This document shows, one piece after another, positions 39,392-47,932 of a DNA stretch of 54,784 bases. Positions within the stretch are counted from its first letter, which is position 1, and each line of letters begins with the position of its first letter. The translations under genes were made by a program, and so were the position numbers. The notes beneath the pieces are model-generated. The model ran no database searches. It saw only the letters and a list, made by a program, of their open reading frames with translations, and was not told the DNA's origin. The stretch covers positions 1 through 54,784 of the IMG/VR virus record IMGVR_UViG_3300048928_000674; one strand, written 5' to 3'. This DNA comes from a virus.

Positions 39392-40421
39392 AATCCCGAC
39401 GCTGCCGGCGTTGGTCACGCGCGTCGAGGCCGATTTTGAACGCAATGCGCCGGATGCGTTGCGCCGTTCCGATGCCAAGGTGGCCGCCCGGGCGCTGGCC
39501 GGCGCGGCGTATCAGCTGTTCGGCCATCAAAACTGGATGGCAGAACAGGCGCATCCGGCGACCTGCGGCGAAGAAATGCTGCTGCTGTGGGCGGAATGGC
39601 GGCTTGAGGAAGGGCGCAAGCCTGCCGTGTCGGCCGCCGGCACCGTGACCGTCACGGGCTCGAACGGGTTTGTGGTGGACGTTGGCACGCTGTACCAGGC
39701 CAGTGATGGCCGGCGCTACATCGTCACGCAACCGGCCACGCTGGTCGCCGGCACCGCACAGCTTCAGGTCAAGGCCGAGACGCTGGGCACGACCGGCAAT
39801 ATCGAGGCCGGCATGCTGACTGCTGTCACGCCCGTGCTGGGCGTGAACGCATCGGCGGTTATTGGCCCGGCCGGCATTGTGGGCGGCGTCGAGCAGGAGA
39901 GCATCGAGGCGCTGCGCGAGCGGGTCAAAGCCGCCTTCAAGAACCCCAGCAAGGTCGGCAACGCAGAGGACTTTGTAGAGTGGGCGCTTGAGGTGCCTGG
40001 GGTGACTCGGGCATGGGCGCTGCCGCGCTGGATGGGGCCGGGCACGTTCGGCCTGGCGTTCGTGTGCGACGACGATGACGACATTTTCCCCAGTCCGGCG
40101 AAGGTGGTCGAGGTGCAAGCCTATCTGGAGCAAAAGCGCCCGGTCACCAGTGAAATCTACGTGATCGCTGCGCAGCGCCATGCCATCGCCCTACGCATCA
40201 AGGTGACGCCCGACACCACGGCCGTGCGCACTGCGGTGGCCAAGTCACTGGCGGTGCTGATCAACGAAGAGGGCGGGTCTGGTTCCACCATCCCGCTGAG
40301 CCACATTCGCGCCGCGATCAGCAATGCCCCGGGCGAATATGACTACCGCATGGACTCGCCAACCAGCGATGTGGTGGTGGCCAAAAATGAAGTGGCCATT
40401 GGGGTGATCACATGGCTATGA
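39381..40421 (+). CDS. Baseplate J / Mu gp47-like wedge protein
   Basis: The 346-residue protein (ARALAGAAYQLFGHQNWMAE, PGIVGG-type segment, QESIEALRERVKAAFKNPSK, WALEVPGVTRAWALPRWMGP) is a baseplate J family wedge. It overlaps its neighbours at both ends. Confidence 0.93.
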   Translation: MPYEIPTLPALVTRVEADFERNAPDALRRSDAKVAARALAGAAYQLFGHQNWMAEQAHPATCGEEMLLLWAEWRLEEGRKPAVSAAGTVTVTGSNGFVVDVGTLYQASDGRRYIVTQPATLVAGTAQLQVKAETLGTTGNIEAGMLTAVTPVLGVNASAVIGPAGIVGGVEQESIEALRERVKAAFKNPSKVGNAEDFVEWALEVPGVTRAWALPRWMGPGTFGLAFVCDDDDDIFPSPAKVVEVQAYLEQKRPVTSEIYVIAAQRHAIALRIKVTPDTTAVRTAVAKSLAVLINEEGGSGSTIPLSHIRAAISNAPGEYDYRMDSPTSDVVVAKNEVAIGVITWL

Positions 40422-41056
40422 CCGAACAGGACTACCGCGAGGCCCTGCGCGAGCTGCTGCCGCCGGGGCCTGCGTTTGACCCGGAGCTGCAGCCCGACAT
40501 CGCCCAGTTGGTGGCCAGCCTTGCGCCCGAGTTCGCGCGGGTGGAAGTGGCCCTTGACCTGCTGCTGCAGGAAATGAACCCGGCCACGGTCACCGCCTTG
40601 CTGGTGGACTGGGAAGATTACCTGGGCTTGCCAGACGTTTGCTCGGTGCCCGGCTCCCTGACGATCGAGCAGCGCCGGCAAGCGGTGCTGGACAAGCTGA
40701 CCGCCACCGGGGCGCCGCAGCGCAGTTACTACATCAGGCTGGCCCGGCAAGCCGGCGTGCCGATCACCATTGAAGAGTTCCGCCCGGCCCGGGTTGGCGT
40801 GACCAATACCGGCGATTTCCTCTACGGCGGTGGCTGGCCGTGGAGCTGGCTGGCTTGGGCGCCGCTGGAAGCCTACGGCACGCCCGAAGCGGCGTTGGCT
40901 GAATGTCGCTTGCAGGACCAGGCGCCCGAATATACCGACGTGGTCATGGGCTTCGGGCGTGAAGTGGCCGAACGCGTAACGGCCAGCATGGACCAGCTGT
41001 GGGGCGCTGTTCATTACGTTTCGCCGGCCGCCGTCGCCGGTATCGAGGATTTCTGA
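40412..41056 (+). CDS. Baseplate protein, DUF2313/Mu gp48-like
   Basis: The 214-residue protein (YREALRELLPPGPAFDPELQ, ADPRTVTALL-like segment, WEDYLGLPDVCSVPGSLTIE, RRQAVLDKLTATGAP) matches the YmfQ/gp48 family that links baseplate and fibres. It overlaps gp47 by ten bases. Confidence 0.9.
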   Translation: MAMTEQDYREALRELLPPGPAFDPELQPDIAQLVASLAPEFARVEVALDLLLQEMNPATVTALLVDWEDYLGLPDVCSVPGSLTIEQRRQAVLDKLTATGAPQRSYYIRLARQAGVPITIEEFRPARVGVTNTGDFLYGGGWPWSWLAWAPLEAYGTPEAALAECRLQDQAPEYTDVVMGFGREVAERVTASMDQLWGAVHYVSPAAVAGIEDF

Positions 41057-41057
41057 C

Positions 41058-41753
41058 ATGCAACGCATTGGATTTTGGAGCGACCTGGTATCACCCGGCG
41101 GGCTGTTCCGTTACGGCTCCGTCACCGAGGGCGAAGGCCCGACGCCGATCAAGGCCGAGTGGCTGAACATGCTGCAGGAAGAGTTGGTGAGCGTCATTCT
41201 GGCGTACCTGCCGGCACTGGACCATACGGACAACACCCAGTTGCTGCAGGCGCTGCGGGCCTTCGCTGCGCAGTTCCCGCAGAAGGCGGATTCGCTGGCC
41301 GGGTACGGCATCTTGGATGCCTTCACCAAGGCTCAGATCAACCAGATGCTGCTGAACAAGGCGGCGAAAGCGGACAGTCTGGCGGGGTACGGCATTTTGG
41401 ATGCGTTCACCAAAGACCAGGTGAACGAGATGTTGGCCGCCAAGCAAGACAAGAGCACGGCGCTGATGGCCGTCAACGGTTGGCGTCTGGATAAGGCCAC
41501 GGGCTTGCTTGAGCAGTGGGGCAGCGGGGTGGTGGGACCGGATTCAACCAGCGCGGCCATCAACTTCCCCACGCCGTTTGCCGAGGTCTACAACTGCTTC
41601 GGCAACAAGGTCACAGCCAACTCTGACGACGGCGACGGCAACGCGGCCGGCGCCTTCCACATCAGCACGACCCAGTACCGCCTGTTCAACGACACCAATA
41701 CCTATCAGGCCACGGTTCACTGGCGCGCCCTGGGCAAAGCCCCCGGCTACTGA
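41058..41753 (+). CDS. Tail fibre protein with tandem repeat
   Basis: The 231-residue protein begins with a baseplate-binding segment (FRYGSVTEGEGPTPIKAEWL). The unit KADSLAGYGILDAFTK is present twice in tandem at about residues 77-120. A C-terminal beta domain follows (DTNTYQATVHWRALGKAPGY). It may be the fibre stem or a short receptor-binding fibre. Confidence 0.85.
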   Translation: MQRIGFWSDLVSPGGLFRYGSVTEGEGPTPIKAEWLNMLQEELVSVILAYLPALDHTDNTQLLQALRAFAAQFPQKADSLAGYGILDAFTKAQINQMLLNKAAKADSLAGYGILDAFTKDQVNEMLAAKQDKSTALMAVNGWRLDKATGLLEQWGSGVVGPDSTSAAINFPTPFAEVYNCFGNKVTANSDDGDGNAAGAFHISTTQYRLFNDTNTYQATVHWRALGKAPGY

Positions 41754-41775
41754 CGGCTAACCACCCAACACCCAG

Positions 41776-41797
41776 ACCCGCACTAGCGGGTTTTTTT
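41776..41797 (+). terminator. Short hairpin with T-run between fibre genes
   Basis: ACCCGC and GCGGGT form a 6-bp stem with a 4-base loop, then seven Ts, directly upstream of the second fibre gene. Confidence 0.72.
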
Positions 41798-41816
41798 ACG
41801 TCTGGAGAAACACAGC

Positions 41817-44450
41817 ATGACCGACATTTCCTCACTGGAAGCGAGCGCGGCGAAGCTTTCCGAGGCTGCGCAACGGTCGAAAGCCGCGGCCGAGGTGCAG
41901 CACAAATACGTGCACGGTGACGAAAACACCGATGTGCAAACCGAGTCCGGGTTGGTGCCGTCACTGGCCAAGCAGGTACGACTGGTTTGGGAGCGCTTGG
42001 CTGAACTGGGCATGGGGATCTTCCAGGCGGCAGGCTTGGGTGCAATCGTGCGCACCTTTCAGGAGAAGATGCGCGACACGCTGTCGGTCAAGGACTTCGG
42101 CGCGGTAGGTGACGGTGAGGCCGAAGACACCGCTGCCTTTGTGCGCGCTGGCCCGGGCGCGTATCGGCCGCAGGGCACCTACAAGGTCGACCCGGCTCAA
42201 GTCGATATTCATACTTACCGGGGGCCGGGGTCCATCCTCGCCCTTGGCCAGCTGTTCAAGCGCAGCACGGATGACCTGCTGTCCCGGGCGCTGGTGCAGC
42301 GCCTCGGCGGAGTGCCGCAGTTCGGTTTCGTCGCGCCCGACGGCAGCGACAGCCAGATTTATCCGGGCGCCGGTAACGCCACTCAGGGTATCGCGTGGCT
42401 GCTGCACAACGGCGTCGAGAAGCTGTACATCACCCAGCGCGTCAGCGGCGCGTCGTGGGGAGCTGATGAGCGGGTGATTTTCAGTGAATGGCGATGGCTC
42501 GGCAACGGCGGCAGCATGAGCGTTGTCGCCTTTACTGAGCCGCTGAGCGTAGGTCACGGCTCCGACCTGTCGGTGCTGCTGGAAGACGGCGAAATCTGGC
42601 TGTACACCACGGCCGGTAACGCCGGCAGTTTCGAGGGCGGTACGTCGCTGGGCGGCAAAGGCTTTTCCAAGGTCAAGTGGCGCGGCGCGGCGACCTCGCA
42701 AGCGGATGTGCAGCGTTTCGAGGTGTTCGGCAACCCGGGCGACGGTACCCGCCTGCACTGGCCGCAACGGTCCAGTGTGTGCGTTACCAACGATGGCAAA
42801 CACGTCATCCTGGTGGCCACGTCCTACGAGGGTACAGGGCGTTTCTTCTTCCTGTACGACCGTGCCGAGGTTGAAGCGGCCGGGATCGATGCGCGCCACG
42901 TCGCGCCAGTCTTAGGGCCGGTGCCCTTCGAGCGGGCGCCAGGGGAATTTGGTTCCACGCTGCAGGGCATGACTTCGGACGGCAAGCACCTGTACACCGT
43001 GTGGGGGGCCGGGGCGCCGCGTGCGGCGCGCACCATCCAGATTTACGACATGAGCGGTCGCCTACGCCGAAGCCTGCCCTACGCGGGGCCGGCAGCGCTG
43101 TATACCGAAGATCAGCTGATGGGCATTACGGCCAGCGGCATTCCGGTTAGTTTCGAGCCGGAGGGTATCTGCCTGCGCGGTGATGAGCTGCTGACGTTGG
43201 CCATTGATGCCTGGAAGTTGCCGGGGGATGTCGTTTCCTCGGACGGCTTCAACTGGGCTTCGATGAACACGACGCCGACGGCGGGCAAGACGCCGACCAC
43301 CCGGGCTAATTGGGTGGTCACCAAGTTGCCGGCGAACAAAGCCTACGCATCGGACACGTTGTTTGCGGCCGGTGCCTACCTGCGCCGCGACAAGCGCATC
43401 ATGCGCATCAAGGTGCCCAGTCGCGAAGCAGGCGAGGTGAAGCTGCAAGCGGCGTCGACGGACGCGACCACCGGCACCATCAAGGAATACTTTCCCGGAA
43501 TGGATATCGGCTTTAACGCCGAAAATGGATCTTTCACCATCGGCAAGTTTTGGGAGGCGCTTGGACGCTACAGAAAGTTCCTGGAGCTGAATTACGACAA
43601 CAACCTGAACCTGTTCAGCACGGCGGTGGACGAGCTGAACACTCGCTGGGTGTCGATCAAGTCGGCGTGGGGCAGTGCCATGTATGGCCTGCAGCTGCGC
43701 TCGTCCGGTGGCCAGACCGCGCAGGGTGGGTGGGTTGACCTACACGCCAACGACTGCCCCAACTCGCCTGGCGAGTCCGTGGTGGGCTCTGGCCTGCCAA
43801 GCGTAGGGGTCCGGCTGCGCTGTGCAACGATCACCGCCATGGTGGCTACCACCGAGGGTTTGATCTACTACGGCAGCCAGTTCATTCGGGCGACCACCGA
43901 CAACGTCGTGGCGCTGGGGCGCTCGCTCAACCGGTTCTCGGTTGTGTGGGCCGGTACCGGCGTTATCAACACGTCGGATGCCCGGCTGAAAACGCCGGTT
44001 GAGCCGTTCAGTCTTGCGCACCTGCGGGCGGGAATCCGCCTGGTCGACGAGCTGGGCCTGTATCGGTGGCTGCAGAAGATCGAGGAAGAGCAGGAAGGCG
44101 GTGACGTAGCGCGCTACCACGCTGGCCAGACAGTTCAGCGTGCTATTGAGATTTTCCAAGAGGAAGGCGTGGATCCCTTTCAACTGGCGGCCGTCTGCTA
44201 CGACAAATGGGACGAGCACTACGAAGTGCTGGAGCCGGCCTTGTACGACGACAAAAAGGTGCTGATCCAGCCGGAAATCGTCCAGCTGGTGCCTGCCGGT
44301 GACCGTTTCAGTTTCCGCGACCACCAGCTGGCGTACCTGCTGATGGCCGCTATGGCTTGGCGGCAGCGAACCACCATCGAGCAGCAACAGGAAGTCATCC
44401 AGGTCCAGCAAGACATGCTGCGCCGCCTGGAAGCGCTGGAAGCTGCGTAA
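41817..44450 (+). CDS. Large tail fibre/spike with S74-type C-terminal chaperone
   Basis: The 877-residue protein has a helical N-terminus, then RDTLSVKDFGAVGDGEAEDT, a head segment shared by many phage spikes. A long beta-rich body follows. Near residue 715 is TGVINTSDARLKTPVEPF, the S74 (endosialidase chaperone) cleavage motif; Ser of TSDAR is the likely nucleophile. The chaperone trimerises the spike and removes itself, ending in a coiled coil (EQQQEVIQVQQDMLRRLEAL). No glycosidase motif was recognised, so the receptor is unknown. Confidence 0.9.
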   Translation: MTDISSLEASAAKLSEAAQRSKAAAEVQHKYVHGDENTDVQTESGLVPSLAKQVRLVWERLAELGMGIFQAAGLGAIVRTFQEKMRDTLSVKDFGAVGDGEAEDTAAFVRAGPGAYRPQGTYKVDPAQVDIHTYRGPGSILALGQLFKRSTDDLLSRALVQRLGGVPQFGFVAPDGSDSQIYPGAGNATQGIAWLLHNGVEKLYITQRVSGASWGADERVIFSEWRWLGNGGSMSVVAFTEPLSVGHGSDLSVLLEDGEIWLYTTAGNAGSFEGGTSLGGKGFSKVKWRGAATSQADVQRFEVFGNPGDGTRLHWPQRSSVCVTNDGKHVILVATSYEGTGRFFFLYDRAEVEAAGIDARHVAPVLGPVPFERAPGEFGSTLQGMTSDGKHLYTVWGAGAPRAARTIQIYDMSGRLRRSLPYAGPAALYTEDQLMGITASGIPVSFEPEGICLRGDELLTLAIDAWKLPGDVVSSDGFNWASMNTTPTAGKTPTTRANWVVTKLPANKAYASDTLFAAGAYLRRDKRIMRIKVPSREAGEVKLQAASTDATTGTIKEYFPGMDIGFNAENGSFTIGKFWEALGRYRKFLELNYDNNLNLFSTAVDELNTRWVSIKSAWGSAMYGLQLRSSGGQTAQGGWVDLHANDCPNSPGESVVGSGLPSVGVRLRCATITAMVATTEGLIYYGSQFIRATTDNVVALGRSLNRFSVVWAGTGVINTSDARLKTPVEPFSLAHLRAGIRLVDELGLYRWLQKIEEEQEGGDVARYHAGQTVQRAIEIFQEEGVDPFQLAAVCYDKWDEHYEVLEPALYDDKKVLIQPEIVQLVPAGDRFSFRDHQLAYLLMAAMAWRQRTTIEQQQEVIQVQQDMLRRLEALEAA

Positions 44451-44470
44451 CCCGTTCATATCTCACCCAC

Positions 44471-44494
44471 AGCCCGCCTTGTGCGGGCTTTTTT
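44471..44494 (+). terminator. Short hairpin with T-run before the lysis genes
   Basis: AGCCCGC and GCGGGCT form a 7-bp stem with a 5-base loop followed by TTTTTT, between the spike gene and the endolysin-like gene. Confidence 0.72.
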
Positions 44495-44510
44495 GTGCCT
44501 GGAGGAAACC

Positions 44511-44963
44511 ATGGCAGCAGCACTTCCACGCGGGGTTCGCAACTGTAACCCCGGCAACATCGACTACAACCCACGCAACGCTTGGAATGGTCAGCTTGGC
44601 CTGGAATTGGGTGTGGCCAACCCCCGCTTTGCCCGCTTCGACTCGCCGGAAAATGGTATTCGTGCGCTGGGCAAGCTGCTGCTGAACTACCGGGGTAAGG
44701 ACGGTATGCCCGGTGTCGGCCGTCCCGGTATCGACACCCCGTTAGAGTTCATCAGCCGCTGGGCGCCGTCCACCGAGAACAACACCCTGGCTTACGCCCA
44801 AGCCATAGCCAAGCGCCTAGGCGTAGGTGTCCGCGACTCAATCGACATCTCCAAGCCGCAGGTGCTGCGTGAGGCTGTGGTGGGCATCATCGTCCACGAG
44901 AACGGCGGCAATCCGTACAAGTCCGAGGTGATCGACGAAGGCATACGGCGGGCGCTGGCATGA
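44511..44963 (+). CDS. P5-like structural protein/endolysin candidate
   Basis: The 150-residue protein (RGVRNCNPGNIDYNPRNAWN, FARFDSPENGIRALGKLLLN, RWAPSTENNTLAYAQAIAKR) is of the family often annotated as structural protein P5 in Pseudomonas phages and has lytic-transglycosylase-like features. It probably cuts peptidoglycan. It precedes the spanin pair, as an endolysin should; the holin is 22 kb upstream. GGAGG precedes the ATG. Confidence 0.8.
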   Translation: MAAALPRGVRNCNPGNIDYNPRNAWNGQLGLELGVANPRFARFDSPENGIRALGKLLLNYRGKDGMPGVGRPGIDTPLEFISRWAPSTENNTLAYAQAIAKRLGVGVRDSIDISKPQVLREAVVGIIVHENGGNPYKSEVIDEGIRRALA

Positions 44964-45343
44964 TGGCGTCACCGGTAGCGGGCAGTCGCCTGGCTGTCTT
45001 ACTGCTGGGCTGTGTACTGCTGGCTGGCGTGGGTGGTGCTGGCGGTATCTGGTTTGCGGCGAGCCATTACCGGCCGCTCTTGGATCAGGCCAATAAGGAA
45101 GCTGCGGCCTGTGTGAGTGCCCGGGACAACTTGAGCGCCCTGGCGGCAGAGCAGGGCAAGGCGCTGGGCGACCTAGCTCTTGTTGCCAATGAGCGTCAGG
45201 CTGGCGCTGAGAAGGCAGTGCGCGTGGCCAAGGCAAGCGCAGATGTCGACTACGCCGCGGCGAACCGCCTTCAGCAGGAGCGCACCGGTGGCGACCAATG
45301 CGTAGCTTCCACCTCGATCATCGACAAGGAGCTAGGGTTATGA
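44960..45343 (+). CDS. Inner-membrane spanin (Rz-like)
   Basis: The 127-residue protein has one N-terminal membrane helix (LAVLLLGCVLLAGVGGAGGI) and a helical periplasmic region (ANKEAAACVSARDNLSALAA). This is the Rz-type i-spanin form. Position after the endolysin and before the lipoprotein supports it. A second ATG at 44963 is equally possible. Confidence 0.8.
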   Translation: MMASPVAGSRLAVLLLGCVLLAGVGGAGGIWFAASHYRPLLDQANKEAAACVSARDNLSALAAEQGKALGDLALVANERQAGAEKAVRVAKASADVDYAAANRLQQERTGGDQCVASTSIIDKELGL

Positions 45344-45684
45344 CGCTGGCGGTTAACTCAGAAACTTGTAGGAGCGGGAAGGATGCTTTTCGGGCCGCAT
45401 GCCGCATAGTTCGAGACTTTGCCTGTGGGGGCGGAATCGTTTTGACGCTTGCCCTGCAGGGGTGTACCGGACGCGCGGAAACGCAGGTGCAGTACGTGCG
45501 TGTCGAAGTGCCAGTGCGGGTGCCATGCCGTGCACCGGTAGTGGCAGTGCCATCATGGGCCGCTGCCGGCCTACGCAAGACAGATAGCCTGGAGGTGAAA
45601 GTGCGGGCGCTGCTGGCCGAGCGTCGACAGAGGATTGGTTACGAAAAAGAGATCATAGCTGCATTGGCTGCTTGCCATTATTAG
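45340..45684 (+). CDS. Outer-membrane spanin-like lipoprotein (Rz1-like)
   Basis: The 114-residue product overlaps the Rz stop by four bases. It has a hydrophobic segment ending in a lipobox (VLTLALQGC) around residues 32-40, then Val/Pro-rich sequence (YVRVEVPVRVPCRAPVVAVP). The lipobox and partner gene fit an o-spanin. The 30 residues before the hydrophobic part are unusual; translation could begin later, for instance at a GTG within the segment. Confidence 0.7.
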   Translation: MTLAVNSETCRSGKDAFRAACRIVRDFACGGGIVLTLALQGCTGRAETQVQYVRVEVPVRVPCRAPVVAVPSWAAAGLRKTDSLEVKVRALLAERRQRIGYEKEIIAALAACHY

Positions 45685-45742
45685 GCCTGTATGTGAGATT
45701 TGGCTCAGATCAAAAGCAGTAGCTTTGAACAGAGTCGGACAT

Positions 45743-46597
45743 ATGGCTAGCAAAAACAGGAAAGAGAAACGCAGAAATCCTGCGCCTAAGACCGGGATAT
45801 GCGCACTGCTGGGAGTAGAGGGAAAGTATGCCAAGTCTCATCTGATCCCTCAGGCGTTAACTTCTCACTCAGTGAAAGGTGAATATTTCATTGAGTCCGG
45901 ACGTGGGGCGAGACCGGTAAGGAGGTTCACTAGCTGGTTTGATCATAAAATGCTCATTGCAGAAGGAGAGGAAATCCTTAGCAAAATAGACTCGGATGGT
46001 ATAGATGAACTTCGCAAGCATAAATTGATATGGAGCGGATGGGGCGGCGCTAAGAAACTAAAGAAAGAAGATTTCGAGGTGCCTTTTCAGCCGGGCGCGG
46101 ATGTCGCCGTGCGTCTGCTAAGTGGTGTGGATGCCGCCAAGCTCAGGTTGTTTTTTTTGAGCATTTTATGGCGCTCGCTCAAGACTAAGATCAAAGAATT
46201 CGAATATCTGCCCAGAGAGGGTGTTGATTTAGATCGTCTAGGTCAAATGATTAAAGAAGGGGATTCTGGAAGTCCCGGATATCACCCAGTTGTACTTATA
46301 CAGATGAGTATCGGGTTTAATCATAATAAATCACCAACATATCATGAGATGGATTTGCCTGTCGGTGAAGGAGTTCGAAGGATTGGGTACTATCGATTGT
46401 ACATGCAAGGCCTGATTGCTCATATCTATCCTGAAGATTGCAGCGACCTTTTGGAAGAAATGGGGGCGTTATTTTTAGGAGGTCATGAGAAACTATGGGT
46501 AAGTTTCCGAAAGTTTACCGAGAGCAAACAGTTTCATGAGGCAAGGGATGAGGTCTTAACAGCTAACCAGCTATGGCCCTCGGCGGTTTTATTGTAG
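45743..46597 (+). CDS. Unknown cargo protein with HNH-like N-terminal motif
   Basis: The 284-residue protein starts MASKNRKEKRRNPAPKTGIC, then LLGVEGKYAKSHLIPQALTS. The Cys followed by SHLIP recalls the degenerate HNH/zinc segment seen in some uncharacterised phage-resistance proteins. Later parts (LIWSGWGGAKKLKKEDFEVP, LFFLSILWRSLKTKIKEFEY) are not recognised. It is clearly less GC-rich than the lysis genes before it, which suggests recent acquisition as a moron. A TTG at 45725 would add six residues. Confidence 0.65.
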   Translation: MASKNRKEKRRNPAPKTGICALLGVEGKYAKSHLIPQALTSHSVKGEYFIESGRGARPVRRFTSWFDHKMLIAEGEEILSKIDSDGIDELRKHKLIWSGWGGAKKLKKEDFEVPFQPGADVAVRLLSGVDAAKLRLFFLSILWRSLKTKIKEFEYLPREGVDLDRLGQMIKEGDSGSPGYHPVVLIQMSIGFNHNKSPTYHEMDLPVGEGVRRIGYYRLYMQGLIAHIYPEDCSDLLEEMGALFLGGHEKLWVSFRKFTESKQFHEARDEVLTANQLWPSAVLL

Positions 46598-46764
46598 GCG
46601 AGAATATAAATGAGCCACCCGCGCCGCCATGGTGCTCTCCGACCTGCTCACACGGGCTGATGCTCGAGCGGGAGAGCTGGCGAAAGCTTATGATCAATCC
46701 CGAATAGCCGGCCAGCTTTGCGAAGCGTCCTATAATGCGCTCATCAGATGATCGAGAGCGATCA

Positions 46765-46989
46765 ATGGACAAGCGCACCTTCATTGGCATGGTCGTGGCC
46801 GGCGAGCCGCTGATTAAGCAGGCTGTCGACGCCATGCGAGAGTATCACCAGGCCCAGGATCGCGGCGCGCCGACTGAGGAGGTCGAGCGCCTGCGCTTTC
46901 TGGCTGAATCGCTGTTCCAGGTGGTGTCCGATTACCAGCTTCGCGTGATTGCCACGATGCGCGGCAAGGAGCTGCCGCCTCTTCACTGA
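46765..46989 (+). CDS. Small phage protein of unknown function
   Basis: The 74-residue product (MDKRTFIGMVVAGEPLIKQA, EVERLRFLAESLFQVVSDYQ) is helical and not assigned to a family. The 167 bases upstream of it hold no clear gene. A weak GAGAG ribosome site precedes the ATG. Confidence 0.65.
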   Translation: MDKRTFIGMVVAGEPLIKQAVDAMREYHQAQDRGAPTEEVERLRFLAESLFQVVSDYQLRVIATMRGKELPPLH

Positions 46990-47034
46990 TCCGCTGGCCG
47001 GCAATTGCCCGCTGCGGATTCCAGCTATACGATA

Positions 47035-47050
47035 CTGTATCGATATACAG
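47035..47050 (+). promoter_or_regulatory. LexA (SOS) box upstream of the 47063-47658 gene pair
   Basis: CTGTATCGATATACAG is a full match to CTG-N10-CAG with a palindromic centre (ATCGAT). It lies 12 bases before ATG 47063, placing it across the promoter or early leader. Host LexA should repress the two downstream genes until DNA damage. Confidence 0.8.
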
Positions 47051-47062
47051 TGTTGGTGCGTT

Positions 47063-47356
47063 ATGTATTTCCTCCTCGTTCGCCGGCGCGTCAAGGGCGT
47101 AGCCATCCCGTCCAATCAGCTTCGGAAGGTCCAGCCCTTGCGGGCGGACATCCACATTGGCGACCATCAAAGCGAGCCGCTGGGCCGGGTGGCCACACAG
47201 GCCTGGGTGTTCAATCCGACGCCTGGGCCTGACATCATCCCGCGCCTGCATGATGCCAAGGTCAACGGCATGGCTCAGCTCGGGATGAATATCAACGGGG
47301 TTGAGGAAGTGGACGGCGCACTGTACGCGCAGTCCTGGTGGTGCAGGGCAGAATGA
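47063..47356 (+). CDS. SOS-controlled protein of unknown function
   Basis: The 97-residue protein starts [20 protein letters not shown] and has [20 protein letters not shown] and [20 protein letters not shown]. It is not assigned to a family. A LexA box precedes it. Its stop overlaps the start of the next gene, so the two form a DNA-damage operon. Confidence 0.72.
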   Translation: MYFLLVRRRVKGVAIPSNQLRKVQPLRADIHIGDHQSEPLGRVATQAWVFNPTPGPDIIPRLHDAKVNGMAQLGMNINGVEEVDGALYAQSWWCRAE

Positions 47357-47658
47357 TGGCCGGGATACCGCAGGCATGGTTGGATGAGCTGAACGACCAG
47401 TTCGCACTGATCACCGATCCGGACGGGCGCTCTGCAGTGCTCGATGAGATGGCTTATGCTGCCCATCGTCGGCGAGAGGTCAGCTCCGAGAACCTGGTCG
47501 ACATGCTGGAACTGTCCGAGGCGGCGAGGGCCTGGGGGTTGATGGAGTTCGAAGAGGCTTATCACATCGGCCTGTTCAAGTACGAATCGTGGGAGGGGAT
47601 GGGGAGTGATGAGCCTGGCCGGATCATCGTTGGCAGAACGCCAGGGCGGGGGTGCTGA
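47353..47658 (+). CDS. Second gene of the SOS-controlled pair, unknown function
   Basis: The 101-residue product ([57 protein letters not shown]) is mostly helical and unassigned. ATG 47353 overlaps the stop of 47063-47356 by four bases. No clear terminator is seen in the 270 bases that follow. Confidence 0.68.
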   Translation: MMAGIPQAWLDELNDQFALITDPDGRSAVLDEMAYAAHRRREVSSENLVDMLELSEAARAWGLMEFEEAYHIGLFKYESWEGMGSDEPGRIIVGRTPGRGC

Positions 47659-47932
47659 AGCTGTCTAAAACTGCTCGAAAGCTTCTCGGTTTTACTGGAT
47701 GAAATTCGCTGAAACTGGCCGAACTGTATTAGACAGGTCAGATGTACAGGCCGCTTGGGGCGCGGCCTGAGCGGCGAATCTCACGCTACTGCTGCAATGC
47801 AGGAAGGTCAGGGGCGCATCTCTGAAAGAAGGCCAGGCTTGAGCGGCAGAGAAGTGTGCGTACGAGATTGAAATCTACGACCGGAGACTGAATAATCGAT
47901 GCAGGGCACTATGCCGTCACGAGGGAAGTGAG

